A stretch of DNA of 64,000 bases from Chryseosolibacter histidinae (GCF_018598225.1 NZ_JAHESF010000005.1:124001-188000); one strand, 5' to 3'; positions 8,478-17,044 are shown, counted from the stretch's first letter. The notes: generated by a model from the sequence alone, not told the origin. Program-made: numbers and translations.

Positions 8478-9260
8478 TCAAAACCGATTACCGATCACCG
8501 CATACCGATTACCAGCTTCACCGGCTACCGCTTCCAGCACGCTTCTTTCATCTACCACCTTGCCGATCACGATCACCGCGGGCGAGACGATGCCATGGTC
8601 TTGCGCCAGTTGTACAATATCGGCAGGGGTGCCGGTAACGATCTTTTGTTGTGGCAACGTAGCCTCCTGGATCAGGGCCATAGGCTCGGCTGCCGAACGT
8701 TCTTTCATAAAGAGTGCAGCGATCTCCTTCAGGTGCGAGACGCCCATTAAAATGATCACGGTGGCAGAAGATCTCGCGGCAAGCTGAATATCGTGCGACA
8801 TTTCACCTGACGACAATGTGCCGGTGATCACCCAGAAGCTTTCATTCACGCCCCGTTTCGTCAACGGTATGCCTGCTGCCGTGGGCGCTGCAATGGCGCT
8901 GGAAATACCGGGGATCACTTCCACTTCCACACCCGCGCGCATGGCGTATGTCAGCTCCTCATGCCCGCGCCCAAAAACATTCGGGTCGCCTCCCTTCAGC
9001 CTCACCACGTGTTCGTACCGCATGGCATAGAATACCAGCAGCCTGTTGATCTCTTCCTGGGCAAATTCCTTTTTGCCTTTTCGCTTGCCTACATAAACCA
9101 GCTTGCATCCCTGGGGAGCATAATCCAGCAGCGCTTTAGAAACCAATGCGTCGTAAAGGATCACACTGGCTTGCTGTATAACTTTCATGCCTTTGACCGA
9201 GATCAGCTCGGCATCTCCTGGCCCGGCACCAACAAGGGTCAACTTCCCGCTTCTTTTCAT
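8478..9260 (-). CDS. cobA: uroporphyrinogen-III C-methyltransferase (sirohaem branch)
   Basis: The SAM-dependent enzyme methylates uroporphyrinogen III to precorrin-2, the first step towards the sirohaem needed by NirB. The 260 residues carry LVGAGPGDAELIS (residues 9-21), VRLKGGDPNVFGRG, VIPGISSAIAAPTAAGIPLT and a late VIVIGKVV. It is a stand-alone SumT/CobA, not a CysG fusion. The last eleven residues (GNRYAVIGNRF) are encoded by an intergenic-type repeat that has run into the 3' end. It is divergent from nirB across a shared operator region. Confidence 0.94.
   Translation of the reverse strand: MKRSGKLTLVGAGPGDAELISVKGMKVIQQASVILYDALVSKALLDYAPQGCKLVYVGKRKGKKEFAQEEINRLLVFYAMRYEHVVRLKGGDPNVFGRGHEELTYAMRAGVEVEVIPGISSAIAAPTAAGIPLTKRGVNESFWVITGTLSSGEMSHDIQLAARSSATVIILMGVSHLKEIAALFMKERSAAEPMALIQEATLPQQKIVTGTPADIVQLAQDHGIVSPAVIVIGKVVDERSVLEAVAGEAGNRYAVIGNRF
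8479..8515. repeat. ACCGATTACCGATCACCGC-type repeat overlapping the cobA 3' end
   Basis: Near-tandem units ACCGATTACCGATCACCGC and ATACCGATTACC overlap the last codons of cobA. They resemble the other low-complexity intergenic families of this window. Confidence 0.6.
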
Positions 9261-9274
9261 AATCGTAGATAGGT

Positions 9275-9335
9275 TACGTAGTAAATTTACGTAAATTTGA
9301 CTTGACCGCTGAATATTTTTACGTATAATTACTTA
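9275..9335. promoter_or_regulatory. TACGTA operator cluster between cobA and nirB
   Basis: Three perfect TACGTA palindromes lie at 9275-9280, 9288-9293 and 9320-9325. The last is part of TACGTAT-AA-TTACTTA (9320-9335), a near-perfect inverted 7-2-7 arrangement of the kind NarL uses. The cluster is placed to act on both divergent genes. The same motif is clustered before narX and narK. Confidence 0.65.
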
Positions 9336-9368
9336 AAAAATGGTCAAAACATACTTAAATCGTTTGCA

Positions 9369-11870
9369 ATGAAGCGTGTAGTAGTCGTCGGAAATGGAAT
9401 GGTAGGTTATAAGTTTTGCGAAAAACTACGTAACCGCACGTCAGATCATGAACTCATTATATATGGAGAAGAGCCGCGGCCTGCATATGACCGGGTACAC
9501 CTCAGCAGCTACTTTTCCGGAAAGACCGCCGATGACTTGTTGATGGCGCCGGCATCATGGTACCAGGAGAACAATGTTACGCTGTTCACCGGTGAGCTGG
9601 TAACAGAAATTGACAGGAAGCACAAGACCATCAGAACCCATACCGGCAAAACCGACCACTACGATTACCTGGTGCTGGCCACTGGCTCCAGTGCATTTGT
9701 TCCCTCCATCGAAGGTGCAGAGCGCGATGGTGTTTTTGTTTACCGCACCATTGAAGACCTGAACCAGATCATGAGCTACGGCAAAAAGATCAAAAAAGCT
9801 GCCGTGATGGGTGGAGGACTGCTTGGCCTCGAAGCTGCTAAAGCGCTGATCGACCTGGGCCTGGAGACTCACGTGGTTGAATTTGCACAACGCCTCATGC
9901 CCCGCCAGCTTGACGATGCTGGTGCTGCGATCCTGGCATACAAACTTTCGCAGCTGGGCATCGCCATCAACACAGGAAAGAGCACTTCCAAGATCGAAGG
10001 TAACGGAAAGCTTGAAGCCCTTTATTTTACAGATGGCACTGTGTTGCCGGTAGAAATGCTGGTGATCTCTGCGGGTATCCGCCCCCGCGATGAAGTGGCA
10101 AAATCCTGCGGACTGAACGTTCATGCCCGCGGTGGTGTAATTGTCGACGACTCGCTGCGTACCAGTGATGAAAATATCTTTGCCATTGGCGAGGTGGCTG
10201 TCCATAACAATATGGTGTACGGACTTGTGGCGCCGGGCTATGACATGGCGGAGTGTGTGGTGCGCGAGATCGTGGGAGAGACTCCTAAATTGTTTACTGG
10301 ATATGATATGTCTACCAAGCTCAAGCTGATCGGTGTGGACGTAGGCAGCTTTGGTGATGTTTTCGGAGACACTCCTGGTAGTATTCCCATCGCCTTCCAG
10401 GATAAACGCAACGGTGTTTATAAGCGCATCAACATCTCGGCCGATGGAAAATATCTGCTGGGTGGAATTTTGGTAGGCGATGCCGCGCAGTATAACCTCT
10501 TTCACCAGATGGTGGTGAACAAGATGCCCCTGCCCGCGCAACCGGAATCGCTCATCATCGGCACACCGGGAAAAGCGGCAGAAGGTGCCGGCGTAAAAAG
10601 TCTTCCGGGCACGGCGCAGATCTGCTCCTGCGAAAATGTGTGCAAGGACGACCTTGTGACGCAGATCACCGAAAAAGGTGTTAAGACCATTCAGGAGCTG
10701 AAGAAAAATACGAAAGCGTGTACAGGCTGCGGCGGATGTACACCCATGGTCAACGACATTCTGAAGATCACGCTTGAATCCATGGGCTTCAAGGTGAAGA
10801 AGAACCTCTGCGAGCACTTTGATTACACACGCCAGGAGCTGTACGATATCATTCGCGTGAAGGGTATCAAAGATTACGAAGCGCTGCTCAACAGCCACGG
10901 CAAAGGTGATGGCTGTGAGGTGTGCAAGCCTGCTGTGGCGTCGCTGCTGGCCAGCATCTGGAATGAGCTGATCTCGGAGCAGGACACCATTCAGGATACC
11001 AACGACCGCTTTCTGGCCAACATTCAGCGCGGCGGAACATACTCGGTGGTTCCGCGCATCGCAGGTGGCGAGATCACACCGGCCAAGCTCATGGCCATCG
11101 GCAGGATCGCTGAAAAATATAACCTCTATACGAAGATCACCGGGGGCCAGCGCATCGATATGTTCGGCGCGCGGGTAGACCAGCTCCCCGACATCTGGCA
11201 GGAGCTGATCGCCGAAGGTTTTGAAAGTGGTCACGCTTATGGCAAAGCGCTGCGTACCGTCAAAAGTTGTGTAGGCTCCACGTGGTGCCGCTTCGGTGTT
11301 CAGGACTCGGTTTCATTTGCCATCTTCGTCGAAGACCGTTACAAAGGCCTGCGCGCACCGCACAAGCTCAAAGGTGCCGTGTCAGGCTGCATCCGCGAAT
11401 GCGCCGAAGCACAATCCAAAGACTTCGGCATCATCGCCACAGAAAAAGGATGGAACCTGTATGTCTGCGGAAACGGTGGATCACATCCCCAACACGCCAA
11501 ATTGTTGGTGTCGGATGTTGACACGGATACCTGCGTGAAGCTGATAGACCGTTTCCTGATGTTCTACATCCGCACCGCCGATCCGCTCACCCGCACGGCA
11601 ACCTGGCTCAACAAAATGGAAGGCGGCCTCGAATACCTGCGTGACGTGATCGTGAACGACTCGCTCGGCATCGGCGAAGACCTCGAAAAAGAAATGCAGG
11701 GCCTCATCGACAACTACCAGTGCGAATGGAAAAAAGTGGTGGAAACACCCGAGCTCCGCGCACGCTTCAGGCACTTTGTGAACGACGAGAGCGCAGACGA
11801 AACACTTTCATTTGTGGATATGCGCGGACAGAAATGCCCTCCCGATTGGAATACAAAAACTACCAGATAA
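9369..11870 (+). CDS. nirB: NADH-dependent nitrite reductase, large subunit
   Basis: NirB reduces nitrite to ammonium in the cytoplasm with six electrons from NAD(P)H. Domains in order are an FAD/NAD-binding reductase (about 1-400, VVVVGNGMVGYKF at the start), a BFD-like [2Fe-2S] domain (CSCENVC near 417, then CTGCGGC), a nitrite/sulfite reductase ferredoxin-like half (about 550-620), and the sirohaem/[4Fe-4S] domain. The latter has the four ligands C634, C640, C674 and C678 in C-x5-C and C-x3-C spacing. The 833 residues are normal. nirD follows after 12 bases. Confidence 0.97.
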   Translation: MKRVVVVGNGMVGYKFCEKLRNRTSDHELIIYGEEPRPAYDRVHLSSYFSGKTADDLLMAPASWYQENNVTLFTGELVTEIDRKHKTIRTHTGKTDHYDYLVLATGSSAFVPSIEGAERDGVFVYRTIEDLNQIMSYGKKIKKAAVMGGGLLGLEAAKALIDLGLETHVVEFAQRLMPRQLDDAGAAILAYKLSQLGIAINTGKSTSKIEGNGKLEALYFTDGTVLPVEMLVISAGIRPRDEVAKSCGLNVHARGGVIVDDSLRTSDENIFAIGEVAVHNNMVYGLVAPGYDMAECVVREIVGETPKLFTGYDMSTKLKLIGVDVGSFGDVFGDTPGSIPIAFQDKRNGVYKRINISADGKYLLGGILVGDAAQYNLFHQMVVNKMPLPAQPESLIIGTPGKAAEGAGVKSLPGTAQICSCENVCKDDLVTQITEKGVKTIQELKKNTKACTGCGGCTPMVNDILKITLESMGFKVKKNLCEHFDYTRQELYDIIRVKGIKDYEALLNSHGKGDGCEVCKPAVASLLASIWNELISEQDTIQDTNDRFLANIQRGGTYSVVPRIAGGEITPAKLMAIGRIAEKYNLYTKITGGQRIDMFGARVDQLPDIWQELIAEGFESGHAYGKALRTVKSCVGSTWCRFGVQDSVSFAIFVEDRYKGLRAPHKLKGAVSGCIRECAEAQSKDFGIIATEKGWNLYVCGNGGSHPQHAKLLVSDVDTDTCVKLIDRFLMFYIRTADPLTRTATWLNKMEGGLEYLRDVIVNDSLGIGEDLEKEMQGLIDNYQCEWKKVVETPELRARFRHFVNDESADETLSFVDMRGQKCPPDWNTKTTR

Positions 11871-11882
11871 CGCAAGAAACGG

Positions 11883-12266
11883 ATGGAACAATTGAACGAA
11901 TTGAAGATCGCAACCACAGTGGAGACAGACAATCACACCTGGTTCAGGGCGGCACGTGTTGAAGATTTTCCGGCAAATGGTGGCGCCTGTGTGAAATATG
12001 GTGACCAGCAGATTGCTGTTTTTAACTTCACCAGACGCAACGAATGGTATGCCTGCCAGAATTTGTGTCCTCATAAAATGCAGATGGCCCTATCGCGCGG
12101 CATGATCGGCTCCCAAGAAGGCGAGCCCAAAGTTGCCTGCCCGTTCCATAAAAAAACTTTCTCTCTACGCAATGGCCAGTGCCTCAACGCCGAAGAGCAA
12201 AACATCACCGTATACCCGGTTAGGATCGAAAACGGCTTCGTTTACATCGGCGTCGCCAAACCCTAA
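11883..12266 (+). CDS. nirD: nitrite reductase small subunit, Rieske-type
   Basis: NirD partners NirB in assimilatory nitrite reduction. The 127-residue protein has a Rieske-like fold with C62-P-H64 (LCPHKMQMAL) and C86-P-F-H89 (ACPFHKKTF), so all four [2Fe-2S] ligands look present. To my knowledge, some enterobacterial NirD proteins have lost them. It is co-transcribed with nirB, and a perfect hairpin follows its stop codon. Confidence 0.94.
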   Translation: MEQLNELKIATTVETDNHTWFRAARVEDFPANGGACVKYGDQQIAVFNFTRRNEWYACQNLCPHKMQMALSRGMIGSQEGEPKVACPFHKKTFSLRNGQCLNAEEQNITVYPVRIENGFVYIGVAKP

Positions 12267-12267
12267 A

Positions 12268-12287
12268 CCTCCACCTGAAGGTGGAGG
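12268..12287 (+). terminator. perfect hairpin after nirD
   Basis: CCTCCACC-TGAA-GGTGGAGG is an 8-bp perfect stem with a four-base loop directly after the nirD stop. There is no T-run, so it may stabilise the 3' end or act as a weak terminator. Confidence 0.45.
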
Positions 12288-12317
12288 ACACTAAAATGCC
12301 AGGTCTCAACCCTGCAT

Positions 12318-12385
12318 TTTATCCTGTTCATCCTGTAAATCCTTTAATACTGGTGTTTTAATCCTGTACATCCTATTAATCATTT
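12318..12385. repeat. ATCCTGTAAATCC-type quasi-tandem repeat
   Basis: Units such as ATCCTGTTCATCCTGTAAATCC recur several times with small changes. The same unit occurs inside the 5' end of the PHP-family gene at 50.4 kb. Confidence 0.75.
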
Positions 12386-12394
12386 AAATCAGAG

Positions 12395-12412
12395 TACGTA
12401 AATTGCTACGTA
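12395..12412. promoter_or_regulatory. two TACGTA palindromes abutting the narX start codon
   Basis: TACGTA at 12395-12400 and 12407-12412 are 12 bases apart. The second ends one base before the ATG at 12414. This position suggests repression or autoregulation, or that translation starts further downstream than called. Confidence 0.55.
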
Positions 12413-12413
12413 A

Positions 12414-14261
12414 ATGAACTTAGATTTCATTTCTGAGAACAAACTGAAGTTCAACCGGTTCAGTAAACTGGGGATGTGGTATATCCTTGCCCTGAGCGTG
12501 ATCGCCACCATCGCCATTGTAGGGCAGGTGCTGATCCAGCGTCACCTGCACAGTCAGGTAAGTGATTCGCGGGTGGTGAACCTGGCCGGTACCCAGCGTT
12601 ATAAAAGCCAGTGGATCGTCAAGATGTCACTGCTGCTTACCGCAGACCTGGAGCACAAACATTTTCCCGATAAGATCAAAACGCTGGAGAACCTGCTTGA
12701 GCAGTGGAAGCGCGGCCACTATGGACTGCAACATGGCGATGAGGGGCTGAACCTTCCGGGCGATAACAGCGAGCAGATAACGCAGATGTTCAGCGACCTC
12801 GAACCTTATTTTCAGCAGGTTTACAACAGCGCCACGGCCATCATCCAATACAAAAAAGAAGCACACCCTGACACCGCGGCGCTGCATCAGGCCATGCGCA
12901 CCCTGCTCGACAATGAAACGGTGTTCCTGCAGAAGATGGACCACATCGTTTTTCAGTACGACCAGGAGGCGCGCCAGAAAGTAGCCATGCTCAGCAAGCT
13001 TGAATATTTTTTGCTTGGCATCTCCATTCTGGTGATCGGCCTGGAGATCCTTTTTGTTTTCCGACCCACTACGGTTCAGGTGAACCGCACCATCAACCAG
13101 CTGATGTCTTCCGAAAAAAATGCGCGCAAATTGTCGAAAGAGATCGGCGCGCTGTATACATCACTGGAAAAATCATATGAGCAGATCTCCATCGTGAACC
13201 AGCCGGTGGAGAACCCGAGGCTTTACGCGAAAGCCGACAAGGGTGGGAACGTGACCTTTATTACGGAAGCGCTGGCTACACTTTCCGGGCAAAAGGCCAT
13301 TGAAGCCAACATGCGCCTGTCGGACCTTTTTCCAGGTATGAACAATCCTGATGAGTGGATGGACGAGATCGTGGACGTGCTCTCCGAAGGCGGAACCTGG
13401 CAGGGCGAGATCCGATTTGAAGGCCCCCGCGAAAAGATCTGCTGGGTAGAGGTGATCATCACGCCGGTATATCACAACCACGACAACAGCATTGAAGAGC
13501 TGGTGCTGATGGGGGCTGACATCACCAAACGTAAGGAAGCGGAGCAGAACATGAACCGCAAGAACAGGGCGGAGATCGAGAAGAAGATCAACCAGCAGAA
13601 GTTTCGCTCGGTGCTGATCCTGGAAGGGCAGGAAGAAGAGCGCAAGCGCATCGCCATGGACATCCATGACGGTATTGGCCAGATGCTCACGTCCCTGAAA
13701 TTCCAGATCGAGTCCATCGACCTGAAAGAAGGTGCGCAGGCACAGCAGAAGATCGGTGAGATCGAGCAGCTGATCAAGGAGGTGATCAAGGAAGTACGCA
13801 GGGTGACCTTCAACCTGAAGCCTACTGTACTCGGTGACTATGGACTGCAGGCGGCGCTGAATGTCTTCATCCAGGAAATTGGCAAGCTGACAGATATCAA
13901 ACTGGTGTATCGAACCTCAGGCGAGATCGAGAGGCTCCCCCAAAAAACAGAAGACAATATCTTCCGCATTATTCAGGAGGCGATCAACAACGCTATCAAA
14001 TATTCCGGCGCCGAAGTGATCACGGTAGACCTGAAGAAAACAGGCAACGACCTGTTGATCACCGTGCACGACGAGGGCAGGGGGTTTGATACGAAGCTGG
14101 TGGAGGCAAGGAATATGAACATTGAATCGGGCCGCGGATTTTTCAATATGTACGAGCGTACAGAATACATCAACGGAAATTTGACGATAGACTCAGCGCC
14201 CGGCAAAGGGACCACCGTGTTGCTGACGGTACCCGTAAGAAGTTTGGCAACAGCAGAATGA
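12414..14261 (+). CDS. NarX-like nitrate/nitrite sensor histidine kinase
   Basis: This is a membrane sensor of 615 residues. TM1 spans about 21-40 and TM2 about 196-216, enclosing a periplasmic helical domain of the PilJ/NarX type. Just after TM1, VVNLAGTQRYKSQ (54-66) closely resembles the NarX P-box that binds nitrate. A PAS domain (about 265-385) leads to a HisKA_3 dimerisation domain, with phospho-accepting H418 in MDIHDGIGQ, and a HATPase_c domain (about 500-610, with DEGRGFD and GRGFFNMYERT). It is followed after 10 bases by its likely partner, a NarL-type regulator. Confidence 0.9.
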   Translation: MNLDFISENKLKFNRFSKLGMWYILALSVIATIAIVGQVLIQRHLHSQVSDSRVVNLAGTQRYKSQWIVKMSLLLTADLEHKHFPDKIKTLENLLEQWKRGHYGLQHGDEGLNLPGDNSEQITQMFSDLEPYFQQVYNSATAIIQYKKEAHPDTAALHQAMRTLLDNETVFLQKMDHIVFQYDQEARQKVAMLSKLEYFLLGISILVIGLEILFVFRPTTVQVNRTINQLMSSEKNARKLSKEIGALYTSLEKSYEQISIVNQPVENPRLYAKADKGGNVTFITEALATLSGQKAIEANMRLSDLFPGMNNPDEWMDEIVDVLSEGGTWQGEIRFEGPREKICWVEVIITPVYHNHDNSIEELVLMGADITKRKEAEQNMNRKNRAEIEKKINQQKFRSVLILEGQEEERKRIAMDIHDGIGQMLTSLKFQIESIDLKEGAQAQQKIGEIEQLIKEVIKEVRRVTFNLKPTVLGDYGLQAALNVFIQEIGKLTDIKLVYRTSGEIERLPQKTEDNIFRIIQEAINNAIKYSGAEVITVDLKKTGNDLLITVHDEGRGFDTKLVEARNMNIESGRGFFNMYERTEYINGNLTIDSAPGKGTTVLLTVPVRSLATAE

Positions 14262-14271
14262 AACGACAACT

Positions 14272-14931
14272 ATGGATAAAATAAATATTGTGCTTGCAGA
14301 TGACCACGTGCTGGTGCGTAAGGGCATTAAGGCGATGCTTGAGTCGGAAGCCGATATCAACGTGATCGGTGAAGCGGGCAATGGTAACGAGGCGCTGGAG
14401 TCGGCCCGCTCGCTGAAGCCCGACATCCTGGTGCTCGATATCCGCATGCCTGAGATGACGGGCCTGGAAGCCGCGGCCAGGCTGAAGCAATATGCCCCCG
14501 ATACCAAAGCCGTGATCCTCTCCATGCACGATTCAGAAGAGTACGTGCTGCAGGCGCTCGATGCCGGCGCGTATGGCTACCTGCTGAAGGATACAGACAA
14601 GCATGAATTTGTGAAGGCGCTGAAGCAGATCCATGGCGGCAGCAAATATTTCAGCGGCGCTGTCTCTAACATACTGGCCAACCAGTTGCTCAATGCAAAG
14701 CCTCATGTGGTTCGCAACACCGCGCCTGCAGAAGACCCCTACCGCCTCACCCGCCGAGAAAAAGAAATTTTGCGCATGGTGATCGACGGAAAGCACAACA
14801 AAGAGATCGCCGACACGTTCTCGAAGAGTGTGCGCACCATCGAAACCCACCGCTTCAACATCATGAAAAAGCTCGATGTCAACAACGCCATCGACATGGT
14901 GAACAAAGCCGTGAAAGAAAATCTGGTGTGA
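14272..14931 (+). CDS. NarL/FixJ-family response regulator
   Basis: A receiver domain (residues 4-120, phospho-acceptor D56 in LVLDIRMPEM, K105 region LLKDTDKHEF) is joined to a LuxR/NarL-type HTH domain (about 155-213, LTRREKEILRMVIDGKHNKE then TIETHRFNIMKKL). The 219 residues are standard. It is co-transcribed with the NarX-like kinase and sits amid nitrate genes. It is the best candidate to bind the nearby TACGTA clusters. Confidence 0.92.
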   Translation: MDKINIVLADDHVLVRKGIKAMLESEADINVIGEAGNGNEALESARSLKPDILVLDIRMPEMTGLEAAARLKQYAPDTKAVILSMHDSEEYVLQALDAGAYGYLLKDTDKHEFVKALKQIHGGSKYFSGAVSNILANQLLNAKPHVVRNTAPAEDPYRLTRREKEILRMVIDGKHNKEIADTFSKSVRTIETHRFNIMKKLDVNNAIDMVNKAVKENLV

Positions 14932-14941
14932 CAGCCAGGTT

Positions 14942-14975
14942 CCCGCAGATCACGCGGATGACGCTGATTTGATGA
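14942..14975. repeat. CCCGCAGATCACGCGGATGACGCTGATT-type repeat
   Basis: The gap after the regulator holds a CCGCAGATCACGC unit followed by GGATGACGCTGATT. A related copy in longer form lies at 52.09-52.15 kb. Confidence 0.6.
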
Positions 14976-15009
14976 TCGCAGTAGTTTTTCTGGGATGCTG
15001 TGTAAATAA

Positions 15010-15252
15010 ATGTCTCAGACCAATAACATGAAACTCAAAAAGATCCTGTTCACCGCGCTGCTCTCCGCCGCGTCCTACTTCTCAGGAACGTACCTAGTAT
15101 CCATCTACGGCCTTGATCCTCCGTACGGTTATTACTACACCGGAACCATCCTCATCCTTGTTTCATACCTGATGATGGTGGTGACCGTCGTATTGCTAAT
15201 GATCTCCTGTTATCGCTATTGGCGAACGGGAGCCCGGACCAACAACCGCTGA
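15010..15252 (+). CDS. small two-pass membrane protein, unknown
   Basis: This 80-residue protein has two hydrophobic segments (about 11-30 and 43-66) and a basic C-terminus (YRYWRTGARTNNR). A second in-frame ATG at 15028 (MKLKKILF) is an equally good start. I do not recognise the family. It lies downstream of the narXL-like pair after a repeat and may be unrelated to nitrate. Confidence 0.45.
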   Translation: MSQTNNMKLKKILFTALLSAASYFSGTYLVSIYGLDPPYGYYYTGTILILVSYLMMVVTVVLLMISCYRYWRTGARTNNR

Positions 15253-15300
15253 TTCACCTTCTCGCACCCATTTTCAAATTCAGAAGACTACTCATCAATG

Positions 15301-15321
15301 GCCACGGGTTTCAACCGTGGC
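15301..15321. repeat. hairpin GCCACGG...CCGTGGC of the dispersed hairpin family
   Basis: A 7-bp perfect stem with loop GTTTCAA lies before the ABC-F gene. The word pattern (ACGGGTTTCAACCGTGG) matches the dispersed hairpins at 18.4, 43.1, 45.7 and 54.7 kb. Confidence 0.55.
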
Positions 15322-15343
15322 TCCAATACAACAAAAAATTTCA

Positions 15344-15351
15344 TATCTTTG
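15344..15351 (+). promoter_or_regulatory. candidate ABC-F promoter -7 element TATCTTTG
   Basis: It matches TAnnTTTG exactly. A start just downstream would leave a leader of about 100 bases before the ABC-F ATG, long enough for translation-linked control, which is known for some ABC-F genes. Confidence 0.45.
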
Positions 15352-15457
15352 CACCACACCAAACAAGTCCGTTTAATGTAGGATGTAATTTCTCTCATAA
15401 GAATAACAGGATAGCCCAAGACGGCTTTCCCTCATTGTTTACTTCTAAAGAGGAATT

Positions 15458-17044
15458 ATGCTTACAATACAGGATATCACCTACGGACATCCGGGCCAGG
15501 ATGTGCTGTTCGACAACATCAGTTTCACCATCAACAAACACGAGAAGGTTGCTCTCGTTGGCAACAACGGCGTTGGAAAATCCACGCTGCTGAAAATTAT
15601 TGCCGGTACTTTGCAACCATCGGGCGGACGGGTGGAGCGAACCTCAACACCGTATTACATTCCACAACTGTTCGGACAATTCAACGACCTCACCATTGGT
15701 CAGGCGCTTCAGATCGATCAAAAATTAAAGGCGCTGAACGAGATCCTCGACGGCCACGCCACAGAATCGAACCTGGCGCTGCTCGATGATGACTGGACCA
15801 TCGAATCGCGGTGTCACGAAGCCTTAACCTATTGGGGACTTTCAGACCTTGACCTCATACAGAAAATGGGGTCATTGAGCGGTGGACAAAAAACAAAAGT
15901 GTTCCTGGCTGGTATCCTCATTCATCAGCCTGAGATCGTGCTGCTGGACGAACCCAGCAATCACCTCGACACCGGCAGTCGCGAGCGCTTATACAATTTT
16001 GTACGATCTGCGTCCGCTACCCTGGTGGTGGTGAGTCACGACAGAACATTGCTGAACCTGCTTGACACCGTTTACGAGCTCAGGAGGCAGGGTATTACCA
16101 TGTATGGCGGTAACTATGATTTTTACGCAGAACAAAAGCAGGTTGAACGCAATGCCTTGCATGAGGACGTGAGAAGCAAGGAAAAAGAATTGCGCAAGGC
16201 AAAGGAGGTTGAGCGCGAAACCGCCGAGAGAAAGCAGAAGCTCGATGCGCGTGGAAAGAAAAAGCAGGAGAGAGAAGGGCTTCCTACCATCTCCATGAAC
16301 ACGTTCAGGAACAATGCCGAAAAGAGCACGGCGCGTCTCAAAGGTGCCCATGCCGACAAAGTGCAGGGCATAGCACAGGCGCTGAACGAATTACGAAGCA
16401 CACTTCCCGGCACAGAAAAGATGAAGTTCGGCTTTGACGACTCGTCGCTTCACAGCGGCAAGGTGCTGGTGGAAGCGGACGCCATAAACTTTGGATACAA
16501 CGGTCAGATGTTGTGGAACGCGCCGATGAGCTTTCAGGTAACCAGTGGCGAACGCATCGTCCTTAAAGGTTCGAACGGTTCAGGCAAAACAACGCTGATC
16601 AAAATAATGCTGGGAGAAATGGAGCCGACGGCCGGTACCATCCGCCGTGTGGTGGACAGAGCGGTGTACATCGACCAGGATTATTCATTGATCAATGATC
16701 AGCTCAGCGTCTATGACCAGGCGCTGACATTCAACTTCACGGCATTACAAGAGCACGAGGTGAAGATCAGGCTGAACCGGTTCCTGTTCACAAAAGATTT
16801 CTGGGACAAACCCTGCAGCACCCTGAGCGGTGGCGAGAAGATGCGGCTGATGCTCTGCTGCCTCACCATCGGCAACCAGGCCCCTGACATCATTGTGCTG
16901 GACGAGCCCACCAACAACCTCGACATCCAGAACACGGAGATTCTCACCGGCGCCATCAATGAATACAGCGGAACACTCATCGTGGTGTCGCATGACCAGC
17001 ATTTTCTGAAGGAGATCAATGTAAAACGAGTAATAGAACTCTAA
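15458..17044 (+). CDS. ABC-F family ATPase (ribosome-associated)
   Basis: The 528-residue protein has two ABC ATPase domains and no membrane segments. Walker A motifs are GNNGVGKST (about 34) and GSNGSGKTT (about 371). Signature motifs are LSGGQKTKV and LSGGEKMRL, and Walker B/D-loop motifs are LLDEPSNHLD and VLDEPTNNLD. The charged linker of about residues 225-275 (EKELRKAKEVERETAERKQK) matches the ABC-F P-site tRNA interaction motif region. Family members act in translation or antibiotic resistance by ribosome protection; which role applies here is not visible. A 13-bp hairpin follows the gene. Confidence 0.93.
   Translation: MLTIQDITYGHPGQDVLFDNISFTINKHEKVALVGNNGVGKSTLLKIIAGTLQPSGGRVERTSTPYYIPQLFGQFNDLTIGQALQIDQKLKALNEILDGHATESNLALLDDDWTIESRCHEALTYWGLSDLDLIQKMGSLSGGQKTKVFLAGILIHQPEIVLLDEPSNHLDTGSRERLYNFVRSASATLVVVSHDRTLLNLLDTVYELRRQGITMYGGNYDFYAEQKQVERNALHEDVRSKEKELRKAKEVERETAERKQKLDARGKKKQEREGLPTISMNTFRNNAEKSTARLKGAHADKVQGIAQALNELRSTLPGTEKMKFGFDDSSLHSGKVLVEADAINFGYNGQMLWNAPMSFQVTSGERIVLKGSNGSGKTTLIKIMLGEMEPTAGTIRRVVDRAVYIDQDYSLINDQLSVYDQALTFNFTALQEHEVKIRLNRFLFTKDFWDKPCSTLSGGEKMRLMLCCLTIGNQAPDIIVLDEPTNNLDIQNTEILTGAINEYSGTLIVVSHDQHFLKEINVKRVIEL

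Noticed and set aside
9275-9293. NtcA-type box (GTA-N8-TAC)
   Set aside because: GTA and TAC are separated by 7, 6 or 4 bases at the different sites, so the NtcA spacing is not met; TACGTA palindromes explain the pattern better.
9555-11234. Long antisense frame of 559 codons inside nirB
   Set aside because: It lies wholly opposite a clear NirB sequence with intact cofactor motifs and shows no protein domain. It is a codon-bias shadow, like the long minus-strand frames in 2.3, 3.2, 21.5 and 28.1 kb.
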